Assembly (NCBI RefSeq): GCF_026262505.1
Contig: NC_067206.1
Location: forward strand, 10,869,507 to 10,933,506
From: Trichomonas vaginalis G3
Lineage: Eukaryota; Parabasalia; Trichomonadida; Trichomonadidae
Direction of reading: 5' to 3'
DNA: 64,000 bases
Of this stretch, positions 20,384 to 28,048 are shown in pieces. A program made the translations under genes and the position numbers. Numbering within the stretch: position 1 is the stretch's first letter; each line of letters begins with the position of its first letter. Under the pieces are notes generated by a model, which was given only the letters and a program-made list of their open reading frames with translations, ran no database searches and had not been told where the DNA came from.

Positions 20384-20995
20384 TTACATGTATTTTTCAG
20401 CAACTTCGTCAAATAATTTTATAGCTTTATCTATCTCATCTACTTCAAACGTTTCTTTACCTTTTATGGGAGCACCATACATTTTCTCAAACTTTTCAAG
20501 TAGTTCTGTTTCTGCAGCTCTCATATCATTTACAAACACAACCTTGACTCTATTGACTGTATTGTCATATCTTTGAGTTATATTATATGTTCTTCCTATC
20601 TTATATCTCTTTGTATTGAAGTCCTTCGGTTTCTGAACGATGTAAAGTAAGCCTTCACTGCAACGTTCCGTATCGAATGAACCATATGTTATGAAGTTAT
20701 ATCCAACAACTGGGTCTAACCATAACAAAACTATTGGTATAAGACTTTTGTCTATAAGATATGCTGTAGTTCCATGAAATGCTACTGATATCATAAGCTC
20801 AGGATTTCTTGTCAAAATTTTCTGAGTAGAAGCAATTCTAACCCAGTCCTTTGCTTTCTTTCCAGATAGTGTTAGAATGTCTGACAAAGAATATTTGTTG
20901 TATTTCTTTGAGTATCTTACGTTTAAATCACCAATTCTAACCACTTTGGTGTCATTGTCTATCTTTTTAACTGTTTCAAACTCAATGTTTGTCAT
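20384..20995 (-). CDS. KilA-N plus T5orf172 (GIY-YIG-like) protein, 203 aa
   Basis: The N-terminal half (about 28-105: KYNKYSLSDILTLSGKKAKD, then STQKI and LLWLDPVVGYNFI) is KilA-N-like. The C-terminal half (115-190) has the T5orf172/GIY-YIG pattern GLLYIV...YKIGRT...R142...AETELLEKF with E162 as the likely metal ligand. This fusion is known from poxviruses, iridoviruses and phages. The domain could be a nuclease or only a DNA-binding fold. It is preceded by GTAAGAACAGAAAATG. The frame is intact. Confidence 0.8.
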   Translation of the reverse strand: MTNIEFETVKKIDNDTKVVRIGDLNVRYSKKYNKYSLSDILTLSGKKAKDWVRIASTQKILTRNPELMISVAFHGTTAYLIDKSLIPIVLLWLDPVVGYNFITYGSFDTERCSEGLLYIVQKPKDFNTKRYKIGRTYNITQRYDNTVNRVKVVFVNDMRAAETELLEKFEKMYGAPIKGKETFEVDEIDKAIKLFDEVAEKYM

Positions 20996-21050
20996 TTTCT
21001 GTTCTTACATACAAAATAAAAAAATAAATAAAAATAAAACTAACTTTATT

Positions 21051-22246
21051 TTATTTATTTTGTATAAAAGATATGATTTCAGGGATTTTTTTGACGAAGA
21101 GTAAAAGTTCACTTCGTAAAAAAATAACAGTTATATAATGAAATTTGGTCATTTTTTCACTGTTTTCATAGAGTTTTGGCGACTGGGTTTTTTTACCTAC
21201 TCGCAATTTTTCACTGTTTTCATAGAGTTTTGGCGAGTAAGATTTTTTACCTACTCGCAATTTTTCACGATTTTCATGAGTTTTAGGCGACCCCGAAAAA
21301 AGTCTGGGTCGCATTTTTTCACGATTTTCATACGGAATCTCTACCCTCGGTTTTCCGAGGGTAGCAAACATATGAGGAAAACTCATGATTTTTGGTCATT
21401 TTTTTCAGCAAAAATATATTTTAGGTGAAGAGGTGAGATCTAACCTCATTTCTCACCTGTTTTTTCACCCCATATGTCCTTACTGAAAAAGTATGTGTTC
21501 CATATGTCATTTTACTCAGAATTTTATACAGAATTCGGCAAAAATATATTTTAGGTGAAGAAGTGAGATCTCACCTGTTTTTTCACCTAATTTTTCACCT
21601 CTTGAATTTTCATGATTTCATCGTAAATGTTTTGTCAAGACTTCTTCGTATATGTTTTGTCAAGACTTCATCGTAAATGTTTTGTCAAGACTTCTTCGTA
21701 AATGTTTTGTCAAGACTTCTTCGTAAATGATTTGTCAAGACTTCTTCGTATATGTTTTGTCAAAACTTCATCGTATATGTTTTGTCAAAACTTCATCGTC
21801 AATGAGTGTAAATGACCCAAAAATATATTTTAGGTGAAGAGGTGAGATCTCACCTCTTTTCTCACCTCTTTTCTCACCTCTTGAATTTTCATGAATTTCC
21901 TTAAGATAGAAAAAATAAAGTTAGTTTTATTTTATTTATTTTGTATAAAAGATATGATTTCAGGGATTTTTTTGACCAAGTGTCAAAGTTCACTTCGTAA
22001 AAAATAACAGTTATATAATGAAATTTGGTCATTTTGTTGCTGAATTCGGCAAAAATATTTTTTAGGTGAAGAGGTGAGATCTCACCTCTTTTTTCACCTC
22101 ATTTCTACCCTCATATGTCCTTACTGAAAAAGTATGTGTTCCATATGTCATTTTACTCAGAATTTTATACAGAATTCAATAAAAATATATTTTAGGTGAA
22201 GAGGTGAGATCTCACCTCTTTTCTCACCTCTTTTCTCACCTCTTTT
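21051..22246. promoter_or_regulatory. regulatory-looking repeat region with five AGATCT palindromes
   Basis: The region lies upstream of the T5orf172 gene and downstream of the 304-aa gene. It holds: a block starting TTTTGTATAAAAGATATGAT (about 21058) repeated at about 21939; three roughly 57-bp tandem units with GAGTTTTGGCGA or GAGTTTTAGGCGA (21160-21300); AGATCT palindromes centred at 21436-21441, 21566-21571, 21845-21850, 22077-22082 and 22207-22212; and seven copies of a 25-bp unit CGTAAATGTTTTGTCAAGAC (about 21625-21800). No gene is supported. The density of dyads suggests protein binding or folded RNA. Confidence 0.7.
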
Positions 22247-23161
22247 TCACAAGCGTCTTACATGAATTGTACGATGTATATTTGAAATCCTAAACAGTTT
22301 TGTAGCTTCTATTTCTTCTTTTAGTACATCGAATGTTTTCACAATATTGAATGTATCTTTATATTTCTTCTTGACATCTGAAAGAAGGAAATCGTCAGCT
22401 GTTGGATAGTTTTTGTTTAGAAATGTCAACATGTCCATTTTATCTTCTGCTGGTTTCTCTGCTTCTTTCTTTAAGTCAGCATAGTCGTTTCGCATACGTT
22501 CTATCTCTTTGACGGAGTAGTTATATTTCCTTATTGCTGCTTTACATTTAGAACATTGTGGGTTCATTTTTGCGTTATATTCTGAAACCTTACCTGCTAA
22601 AACAACTAAGGCGTCAATGGTTTTCTTTAACTCAAAGGCTGCTGGTTTTATTTGTCCGTTCCATACCTTACCTCTTCTATCTTTATCTCTTATCTGCCAT
22701 ACACATTCAGCAACTAACGAAACAAAGTTGTCGTAGGTCTTAAATTCTTCAGATTTATATATGTCAGAAACATTCTTATATACCATATCGCAGTCTTTGT
22801 CCATGACTTTGTGGTTGCAATGAAATCCAAGAAACTCATAGTTAACCTTACGTATGAACTTCTTTATTTCTACTGAGTCAGTTGGTCTGACTTCTATTTC
22901 ATCGAATTCTGGAATAGTAAGCTTTTGTTGTTGTATTTCAGGAAGTTTAGGTAGATGGTCAATAATATCCTGCATTTCATAAAGATATTGTTCATTTGTT
23001 TCATCTTTTGCAGTGCAATCTAAATCTCCTTGGAGAAGTTCTTGCTTTATCTTCTGGATTGTTGTTTCGAAAGTATATGAAGAAGGAATGAAGCTTTTCA
23101 TTTCTACTAACATTGAAGTTGGGTTCATGACTAACGAGTTTGGTGCTGTTGTTGCTAACAT
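22247..23161 (-). CDS. island protein of unknown function, 304 aa
   Basis: Start set at 23161 (MLATTAPNS) because the island motif GTAAGAAC directly precedes this ATG; sequence further upstream in the frame reads through the palindromic repeats. Largely helical. A Cys pair (NPQCSKCKAAIRKY) could be half of a zinc site. The last 60 residues (FLNKNYPTADDFLLSDVKKK...IVKTFDVLKEEIEATKLF) resemble a winged helix, similar in style to tails of viral primase-helicases. No family assigned. Context suggests a DNA-binding or regulatory role shared with the KilA-N neighbours. Confidence 0.6.
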   Translation of the reverse strand: MLATTAPNSLVMNPTSMLVEMKSFIPSSYTFETTIQKIKQELLQGDLDCTAKDETNEQYLYEMQDIIDHLPKLPEIQQQKLTIPEFDEIEVRPTDSVEIKKFIRKVNYEFLGFHCNHKVMDKDCDMVYKNVSDIYKSEEFKTYDNFVSLVAECVWQIRDKDRRGKVWNGQIKPAAFELKKTIDALVVLAGKVSEYNAKMNPQCSKCKAAIRKYNYSVKEIERMRNDYADLKKEAEKPAEDKMDMLTFLNKNYPTADDFLLSDVKKKYKDTFNIVKTFDVLKEEIEATKLFRISNIHRTIHVRRL

Positions 23162-23169
23162 GTTCTTAC

Positions 23170-23744
23170 AATAAAAATAAAAAATATTTTTTAAAAAAAC
23201 TAAATTATATTTTTTATTTCGGGAAAATTCATGAAAATTCAACGGGTGAAAAAACAAGTGAGAAAACAGGTGAGATCTCACCTCTTCACCTAAAATATAT
23301 TTTTGCTGAAAAAAATGACCAAATTTCATGAGTTTTGTGTGTTTTCTACGATGGTAGAAAAAGTGGCTCGACCTCAAAACAAGCATTTTGTGAAGAATAT
23401 ACCAACCGCCAGAATTCTGGCGGTTGGTTTTTATACAAAATTCAACGGGTGAAAAAACAGGTGAGAAAACAGGTGAGATCTCACCTCTTCACCTAAAATA
23501 TATTTTTGTCGAATTCAGCACAAAATTCATGAAAATTCAACGGGTGAAAAAACAGGTGAGAAAACAGGTGAGATCTCACCTCTTCACCTAAAATATATTT
23601 TTGTCGAATTCAGCACAAAATTCATGAGGGTGAGAAAACAGGTGAAAAAACGGGTGAGATCTCACCTCTTCACCTAAACTTTATTTTTGGTCATGGGCTA
23701 TGCCCCGCCGCTTTGCGTCTTTATGACAAAAATAAATGGTTCAT
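23170..23744. promoter_or_regulatory. upstream region of the 304-aa gene with four AGATCT palindromes
   Basis: Palindromes are centred at 23273-23278, 23476-23481, 23571-23576 and 23657-23662, each in the reverse orientation of those at 21.4-22.2 kb and each followed by CTCTTCACCTAAA and a TATATTTTTG or CTTTATTTTTG tail. A 28-bp perfect palindrome lies at 23401-23428 within a roughly 60-bp block that also occurs inside the KilA-N protein 3 gene. AT-rich promoter sequence lies next to 23161. No gene. Confidence 0.7.
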
Positions 23745-24407
23745 TTACTCACAATATTTTTGTACAAAACGACCCCAAACTTTTAACTTCTTTTCTGCAG
23801 CTTCTAATGAAATTTTAGCGAGTTCATATTCTCTAAATTCTCTCTTTAAATCTTCTTGTTCCCATTGGTCTAGTTCGTATGGAGAGTCTCTATAACCATA
23901 ACATATCTCACGTTCATGTTCTAATTGTTTTTCGCACATTTTTCTAACTTCTTGTTCGAACAAAGGTTTAGCATTCTCTACTGTATCTTCAAGTTCTTCT
24001 TCATCTAATTTCTCATGAACTTTCTTGTCTATGGAGTCCATAATTTTTCCAACTGCTATACAATATTTTGGAGAAGCCCACATTGCTATATAGTTTAGAA
24101 GTCTTGGGTCTACATACGTTCCTCTAACCTGTCTGATTTCATCCGGAATTCCTGCATGAATTTTGTATAAAAACCAACCGCCGGAATTCCGGCGGTTGGT
24201 ATATTCTTCACAAAATGCCTTATAATACTCTTCCCAGGACTTATTTTCCAACAACTTTCTAAAGTCTTTCCTAAACTGCTGACACATATTTGTTGCATTT
24301 ATATAACCATCCTTGTCTCTACGTAAGACTTCAATACCGTTATAAGTGCCTTTTGTGAATGTTTCGCCATTAGATTTGTTCGTGAACGTTTTTGCTTCGA
24401 CTGACAT
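23745..24407 (-). CDS. KilA-N domain protein 3 (220 aa)
   Basis: Clear KilA-N domain: DGYINATNMCQQF...KSWEEYYKAF (34-64) and GTYVDPRLLNYIAMWASPKY (96-115), followed by a helical, charged C-terminal half (CEKQLEHEREICYGYRD). Residues about 69-87 (YTNRRNSGGWFLYKIHAG) are an extra segment in the middle of the domain, encoded by a 28-bp perfect palindrome and its flank. The same block is found outside any gene at 23381-23442. The start is preceded by GTAAGAACAGAAATG. The frame is intact despite the insert. Confidence 0.85.
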   Translation of the reverse strand: MSVEAKTFTNKSNGETFTKGTYNGIEVLRRDKDGYINATNMCQQFRKDFRKLLENKSWEEYYKAFCEEYTNRRNSGGWFLYKIHAGIPDEIRQVRGTYVDPRLLNYIAMWASPKYCIAVGKIMDSIDKKVHEKLDEEELEDTVENAKPLFEQEVRKMCEKQLEHEREICYGYRDSPYELDQWEQEDLKREFREYELAKISLEAAEKKLKVWGRFVQKYCE

Positions 24408-24419
24408 TTCTGTTCTTAC

Positions 24420-24905
24420 AATAAAAATAAAAAATATTTTTTTAAAAAAACTAAATTATATTTTTTATTTCGGGAAAATTCATGAAAATTCAACGGGTGA
24501 AAAAACAAGTGAGAAAACGGGTGAGATCTCACCTCTTCACCTAAACTTTATTTTTGCCGAATTCATGAGTTTTGGTTGAAAGAATACAAATATTGTTCTG
24601 AAACAGTACAAGTATTGTTCTGAAACAGTACAAGTATTGTTCTGAAACAGTGCAAGTATTGTTCTACATAACCTGTGAAGGCGACATCCAACCAGTTCAG
24701 TAAACATCTCATTTTAACTCACTTTTTTTCTATCTTAAGGAAATTCATGAAAATTCATGAGGGTGAAAAAACAGGTGAGAAAACAGGTGAGATCTCACCT
24801 CTTCACCTAAACTTTATTTTTGCTGAATTCAGCAACAAAATTCAACGGGTAGAAATGAGGATAGAAATGAGGTTAGATCTAACCATCTACCCTAAACTTT
24901 ATTTT
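24420..24905. promoter_or_regulatory. upstream region of KilA-N 3 with three AGATCT palindromes and 22-bp repeats
   Basis: Palindromes are centred at 24524-24529, 24790-24795 and 24875-24880. The last has the altered but still paired arms GGTTAGATCTAACC. Between them, about 24590-24665, a 22-bp unit (AAGTATTGTTCTGAAACAGT) is repeated about four times. AT-rich promoter sequence precedes KilA-N 3. No gene. Confidence 0.7.
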
Positions 24906-25765
24906 TCAATACTTTTTCAGCACTTTTCCGTAGTTATATATGAAAGACAATTCGAGATAAAAGTCATAGTACAATGGAATAATATGTTGCACACCATTTG
25001 TTGTGAACCAAACTTGAAAGTCAGAGAAACTGTTACTAGGTGGTTCGTAGAATTTAGAAGCAAAGTCATAAAAGTCCTTACCAATACATAGAAAACTATT
25101 GTTGCTTGAACTGAAACTTGCATGACACATAACATTTTGAGGGTCAAACACGTTTCTATAAACTGTCAAATCTGCTGGTGGAAGTATAAATTTAAATGGA
25201 CCATCTGGTGGTAATGGTTCGTTCTGGTTTAGTAACCGAAGAAATTGTGCCCAAGAACGTTTGTCTACTCCCCAAAATAAAAACTCTGTATCTCTTGGAG
25301 GGTTAATTTCAATCTTTTGAAATGAAACGGTGGAGTTCATCTTGTCATATTCTAGTTTCAGATAGTATGTTCCATTTAGTAAAGAGTCGTATTTTTCTTG
25401 AAATTCCCAATAATATTTGTTCATTTGAGTTTGAAAGTCATTTAGAGTTTTTCAAGACTTTCGTCTGAACGAATTGTAAAGATTTTCATTTCGTCAAATT
25501 TGTCTATTAGACCATCAGAACCTTTATACTGCCCATGAAAATATACTGCGAACATAAATGCGTTAGTTCTATTTGAAAACAAAACTCTTCTAAATCCTAT
25601 TGCCTTTGCATCTGAAGGACTTTGAAGCCAACGAATTGGATAGTCAAACCTGTATGCTCGGGATGAAATTTCTTCATCTGAAATAGTCCTACCAGCATTT
25701 GTAAAGATATAGTCTAACGGTTTTGTATCTGCTACTTTTGTTCTTTGTTTTTCAACCTGAAGCAT
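24906..25765 (-). pseudogene. structural-protein candidate, copy A
   Basis: The region encodes YRFDYPIRWLQSP...KAIGFRR and, further on, NVFDPQNVMCHASFSS...FLCIG and KFYEPPSNSFSDFQVWFTT. These are closely similar to the plus-strand region 29450-30295. The beta-rich character and duplication suggest a virion surface or penton-type protein, but no family was recognised. Its start has the TTTTTACATATATTAAATG promoter form. Treated as broken or split; copy B looks the same. Confidence 0.5.
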
Positions 25766-25870
25766 TTAATATATGTAAAAATATATTGTTTTAAAATGGT
25801 ATGCCATTTCATATTTCTCATCTAACAAACAAGTTTCCCAACGGTCTTCTCCAACAAACTCAGCGTACAT
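25766..25870 (-). CDS. possible micro-gene, 34 aa
   Basis: MYAEFVGEDRWETCLLDEKY... ends in the promoter of the downstream gene. The frame is short and has no recognisable features. It is listed because similar tiny genes are common in compact viral elements and because it is preceded by AAAATATTTTTTTATTTTATTTGAAATG. Confidence 0.25.
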   Translation of the reverse strand: MYAEFVGEDRWETCLLDEKYEMAYHFKTIYFYIY

Positions 25871-25902
25871 TTCAAATAAAATAAAAAAATATTTTTTCTT
25901 TA

Positions 25903-26272
25903 CTTTACATAACCGCCTGCTGCCATAAGTCTTTGACGCCAACCCATACCAGCTAATGAAGGTTGACTTGGTTTAGTTTGGAAACTAAACTTTGGTTTTG
26001 GTTTATCTTCAGTTTTTGGTTTTTCTTCTTCTATCGGTTTTTCGTCACTTTTCGGTTCCTCTGACTTTACTTCACTTGCAGGAACAGGTTGTGTCGTCAA
26101 CATCTTCATAAATATCATATGCCATTTGTTTTTGTTTTCCTTTCAACTTTTTGTGTTTGTTGTAAAGTTTAGAATATTTCGACTCTAAGTCAATGAGATG
26201 TTCTATAATGAACTGTTGGTCAGTGAAGTAAACTTTTCCATCTGTTGTCTCGAAAGCTCCTTCAGACTTCAA
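25903..26272 (-). pseudogene. small helical plus acidic/Pro-rich element protein region
   Basis: Encodes a helical coiled stretch (FIIEHLIDLESKYSKLYNKH) and an acidic Lys/Glu/Pro-rich part (KSDEKPIEEEKPKTEDKPKP) ending in a short conserved-looking tail (GMGWRQRLMAAGGYVK). The style is that of a viral minor structural or core protein. Function unknown; appears broken. Confidence 0.45.
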
Positions 26273-26484
26273 TATTTTATTTGTGAGAGTCTGTTTCTTT
26301 TTGAGATACTAGCCGTTCCATTTCTATGAAAAGTGACTTTGTAGTTAGGGTTTGTATTTCCAGACCTGGCACTTTCTATTATTGAATTTTTCTCTTCATC
26401 TGTAAGTTCTTTGACAGGTTTTGACAATGGTTCTGAACTTTTTGTTTGTGGTGTCAAATCTACCGTTTCAACTTCTTCGGTCAT
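26269..26484 (-). CDS. small Thr/Ser/Lys-rich element protein, 71 aa
   Basis: MTEEVETVDLTPQTK... then a polar helix (TDEEKNSIIESARSG) and a basic end (ISKRNRLSQIKY). The stop overlaps the next gene's start region by a few bases. Preceded by TTTTTTACTGAGATGAAATG, the same leader as the next upstream gene. No family recognised. Confidence 0.5.
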   Translation of the reverse strand: MTEEVETVDLTPQTKSSEPLSKPVKELTDEEKNSIIESARSGNTNPNYKVTFHRNGTASISKRNRLSQIKY

Positions 26485-26503
26485 TTCATCTCAGTAAAAA
26501 ATT

Positions 26504-26656
26504 TTAGTTTGGTTTGTTTTCAACTGGTTGTTTAGGTTTTTTAAGTCGGTCTAAAACTTCCTGAGGTATAGGAAGAACTTGACAAACACGTTGTGTAACT
26601 GCTGGAAGCCGACAAATCCATCTTGAACCCATTTGTCTCAATGCTGTATTGTTCAT
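26504..26656 (-). CDS. small basic Pro-rich element protein, 50 aa
   Basis: MNNTALRQMGSRWICRLPAV... continues through a VTQRVCQVLPIPQEVLDRL segment to KKPKQPVENKPN. The ATG at 26654-26656 is preceded by TTTTTTTACTGAGATGAAATG, shared with the 71-aa gene. A small basic peptide in a structural-gene cluster could be a core or cement protein; this is a guess. Confidence 0.5.
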   Translation of the reverse strand: MNNTALRQMGSRWICRLPAVTQRVCQVLPIPQEVLDRLKKPKQPVENKPN

Positions 26657-26675
26657 TTCATCTCAGTAAAAAAAT

Positions 26676-27077
26676 TTACATTCCCCACGTTTGAGGCGGT
26701 TGAGGTTGGTTATTGTTTACCCACTGTTGTGCATGGTTATATCCTCTGTTAAAGAATCTTTCACTTTGGTCCATGTAGTGCCCTGCTTGGTTATAGTAGT
26801 CATTTGCTTTGTTATAATAGTTTCCTGCTTGTCTTCCTACATTGTCCATCCATCCTTGAACTTTTCCTCTTGTTTCAGGATTTGGAATAAGATTTGTTGC
26901 ATCTCGTGCTACATCCCAACCTTTCTGTACAGTTTGTATAATAGGTTGTGCTTTCTCTTTCAGTATACCTAATGTACTCAAAATCTTCCTTCCAACTCCA
27001 AATACACCTCTGGCTATTGTTCCCACTGCGGGCAAAAATCTGGATGCAACTCCTGCTAATGCGCCAAATAAACCCAT
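26676..27077 (-). CDS. amphipathic MGLFG virion-type protein, 133 aa
   Basis: The N-terminus (MGLFGALAGVASRFLPAVG, then TIARGVFGVGRKIL) is an amphipathic Gly/Ala/Leu/Val helix of the type used by membrane-lytic minor capsid proteins such as adenovirus protein VI. The rest is a Tyr/Asn/Gln-rich helical repeat (YYNKANDYYNQAGHYMDQ) ending in Pro/Gln. A second smaller gene with the same start style is at 30300-30542. The role in membrane disruption on entry is inferred by analogy only. Frame intact. Confidence 0.6.
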   Translation of the reverse strand: MGLFGALAGVASRFLPAVGTIARGVFGVGRKILSTLGILKEKAQPIIQTVQKGWDVARDATNLIPNPETRGKVQGWMDNVGRQAGNYYNKANDYYNQAGHYMDQSERFFNRGYNHAQQWVNNNQPQPPQTWGM

Positions 27078-27094
27078 TTCTTATGGGTTAAAAA

Positions 27095-28048
27095 ATGACG
27101 AATTCAAACAAGGACCCCTATGTTTCTAAGGCAACAAAGAAAGCACTCATGATAAAAATCTTTAGTTCAACACCAAATGCTTGGTTTATGGATATCTTGG
27201 AAAACATTCCGAGAGTTAGAACAGATGGACCACCATACTGGCTAATATTTGTTGGTCAAAACACAAGATACTGTGAAGCCATACCATTATGGTCCAAAAA
27301 TATTTTAGATGTGAAAACTGCTTTGACAATATTCGTTGACAAATACCATCCCAACAAAACTGACATCTGACTGTGAAAGTTCTTTCAAATCAGATGATGT
27401 AAAAAACTATTTGCGTTCAAAAAATGTAAACCAATATTTCATTGTCGACCAAAACCATTCTGCTCTTGGTGTCATTGACGGTTGTATAAAAATGTTAAGA
27501 GACTTAAACCAACCACAAGGTGGTGAAGCAAATGAAATGTCATATGACGACAAATATAGACACTTCTCCATGGCAAAGATGAGACAAGTTTTAAATATTT
27601 ACAATACCTGTAAACAAAAAGGTTTGGGAAACCACTCCCCGAAGAAATGAAAAACAACCCTGACTTAGAGAAAGACTATATATTTAATAATTTAGTCAAA
27701 AGAGACAAACAAGAAAGAATGCCGGGCTTCAAACTTCAGAAAGGTGACAAAGTAAAAATAGAAATACCTAAACGCGACCCATATGAAATACTATTGACTA
27801 TGACAACAATGGGAACCCGACAGGTACTCACATTCGTGTTCGTAAAAATAGAAGAAAGTATACAAGAGAATATTATGAAGTTTTAGGCAAACATGGCAAA
27901 ATGTACAGACTGCAAGCAGAAGATAAAACTACTATTGTCAGACCTCGTTTCAAACTTGTCAAAGTTCAAGGTGGTATACTTTCAAAGACAGTTCCTAACA
28001 AATATAAGACAACTCTGACGAATATGCTAAAGAAGTTGAAAATGACGA
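27095..28048 (+). pseudogene. rve-type (retroviral-like) integrase, broken
   Basis: The region encodes the DDE/D integrase core: AWFMDILENIP with the first Asp, then YWLIFVGQNTRYCEAIPLWSK, TDCESSF with the second Asp, and HSALGVIDGCIKMLR, where an Asp takes the place of the usual Glu in the third acidic motif. A basic C-terminal tail follows. This enzyme inserts the element and gives the 6-bp target duplication. It is divergent from the MGLFG gene (17 bp apart) and convergent with the fibre gene, whose end it meets. The region is broken. A piece of its tail recurs at 63946-64000. Confidence 0.8.

Noticed and set aside
21617-21805. CRISPR-like regular repeat array
   Set aside because: The 25-bp units abut directly with no spacers, the context is eukaryotic and no cas genes are present.
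23401-23428. Bacterial-type terminator hairpin
   Set aside because: The palindrome recurs inside a coding region and the context is eukaryotic; a run of T alone is weak support.
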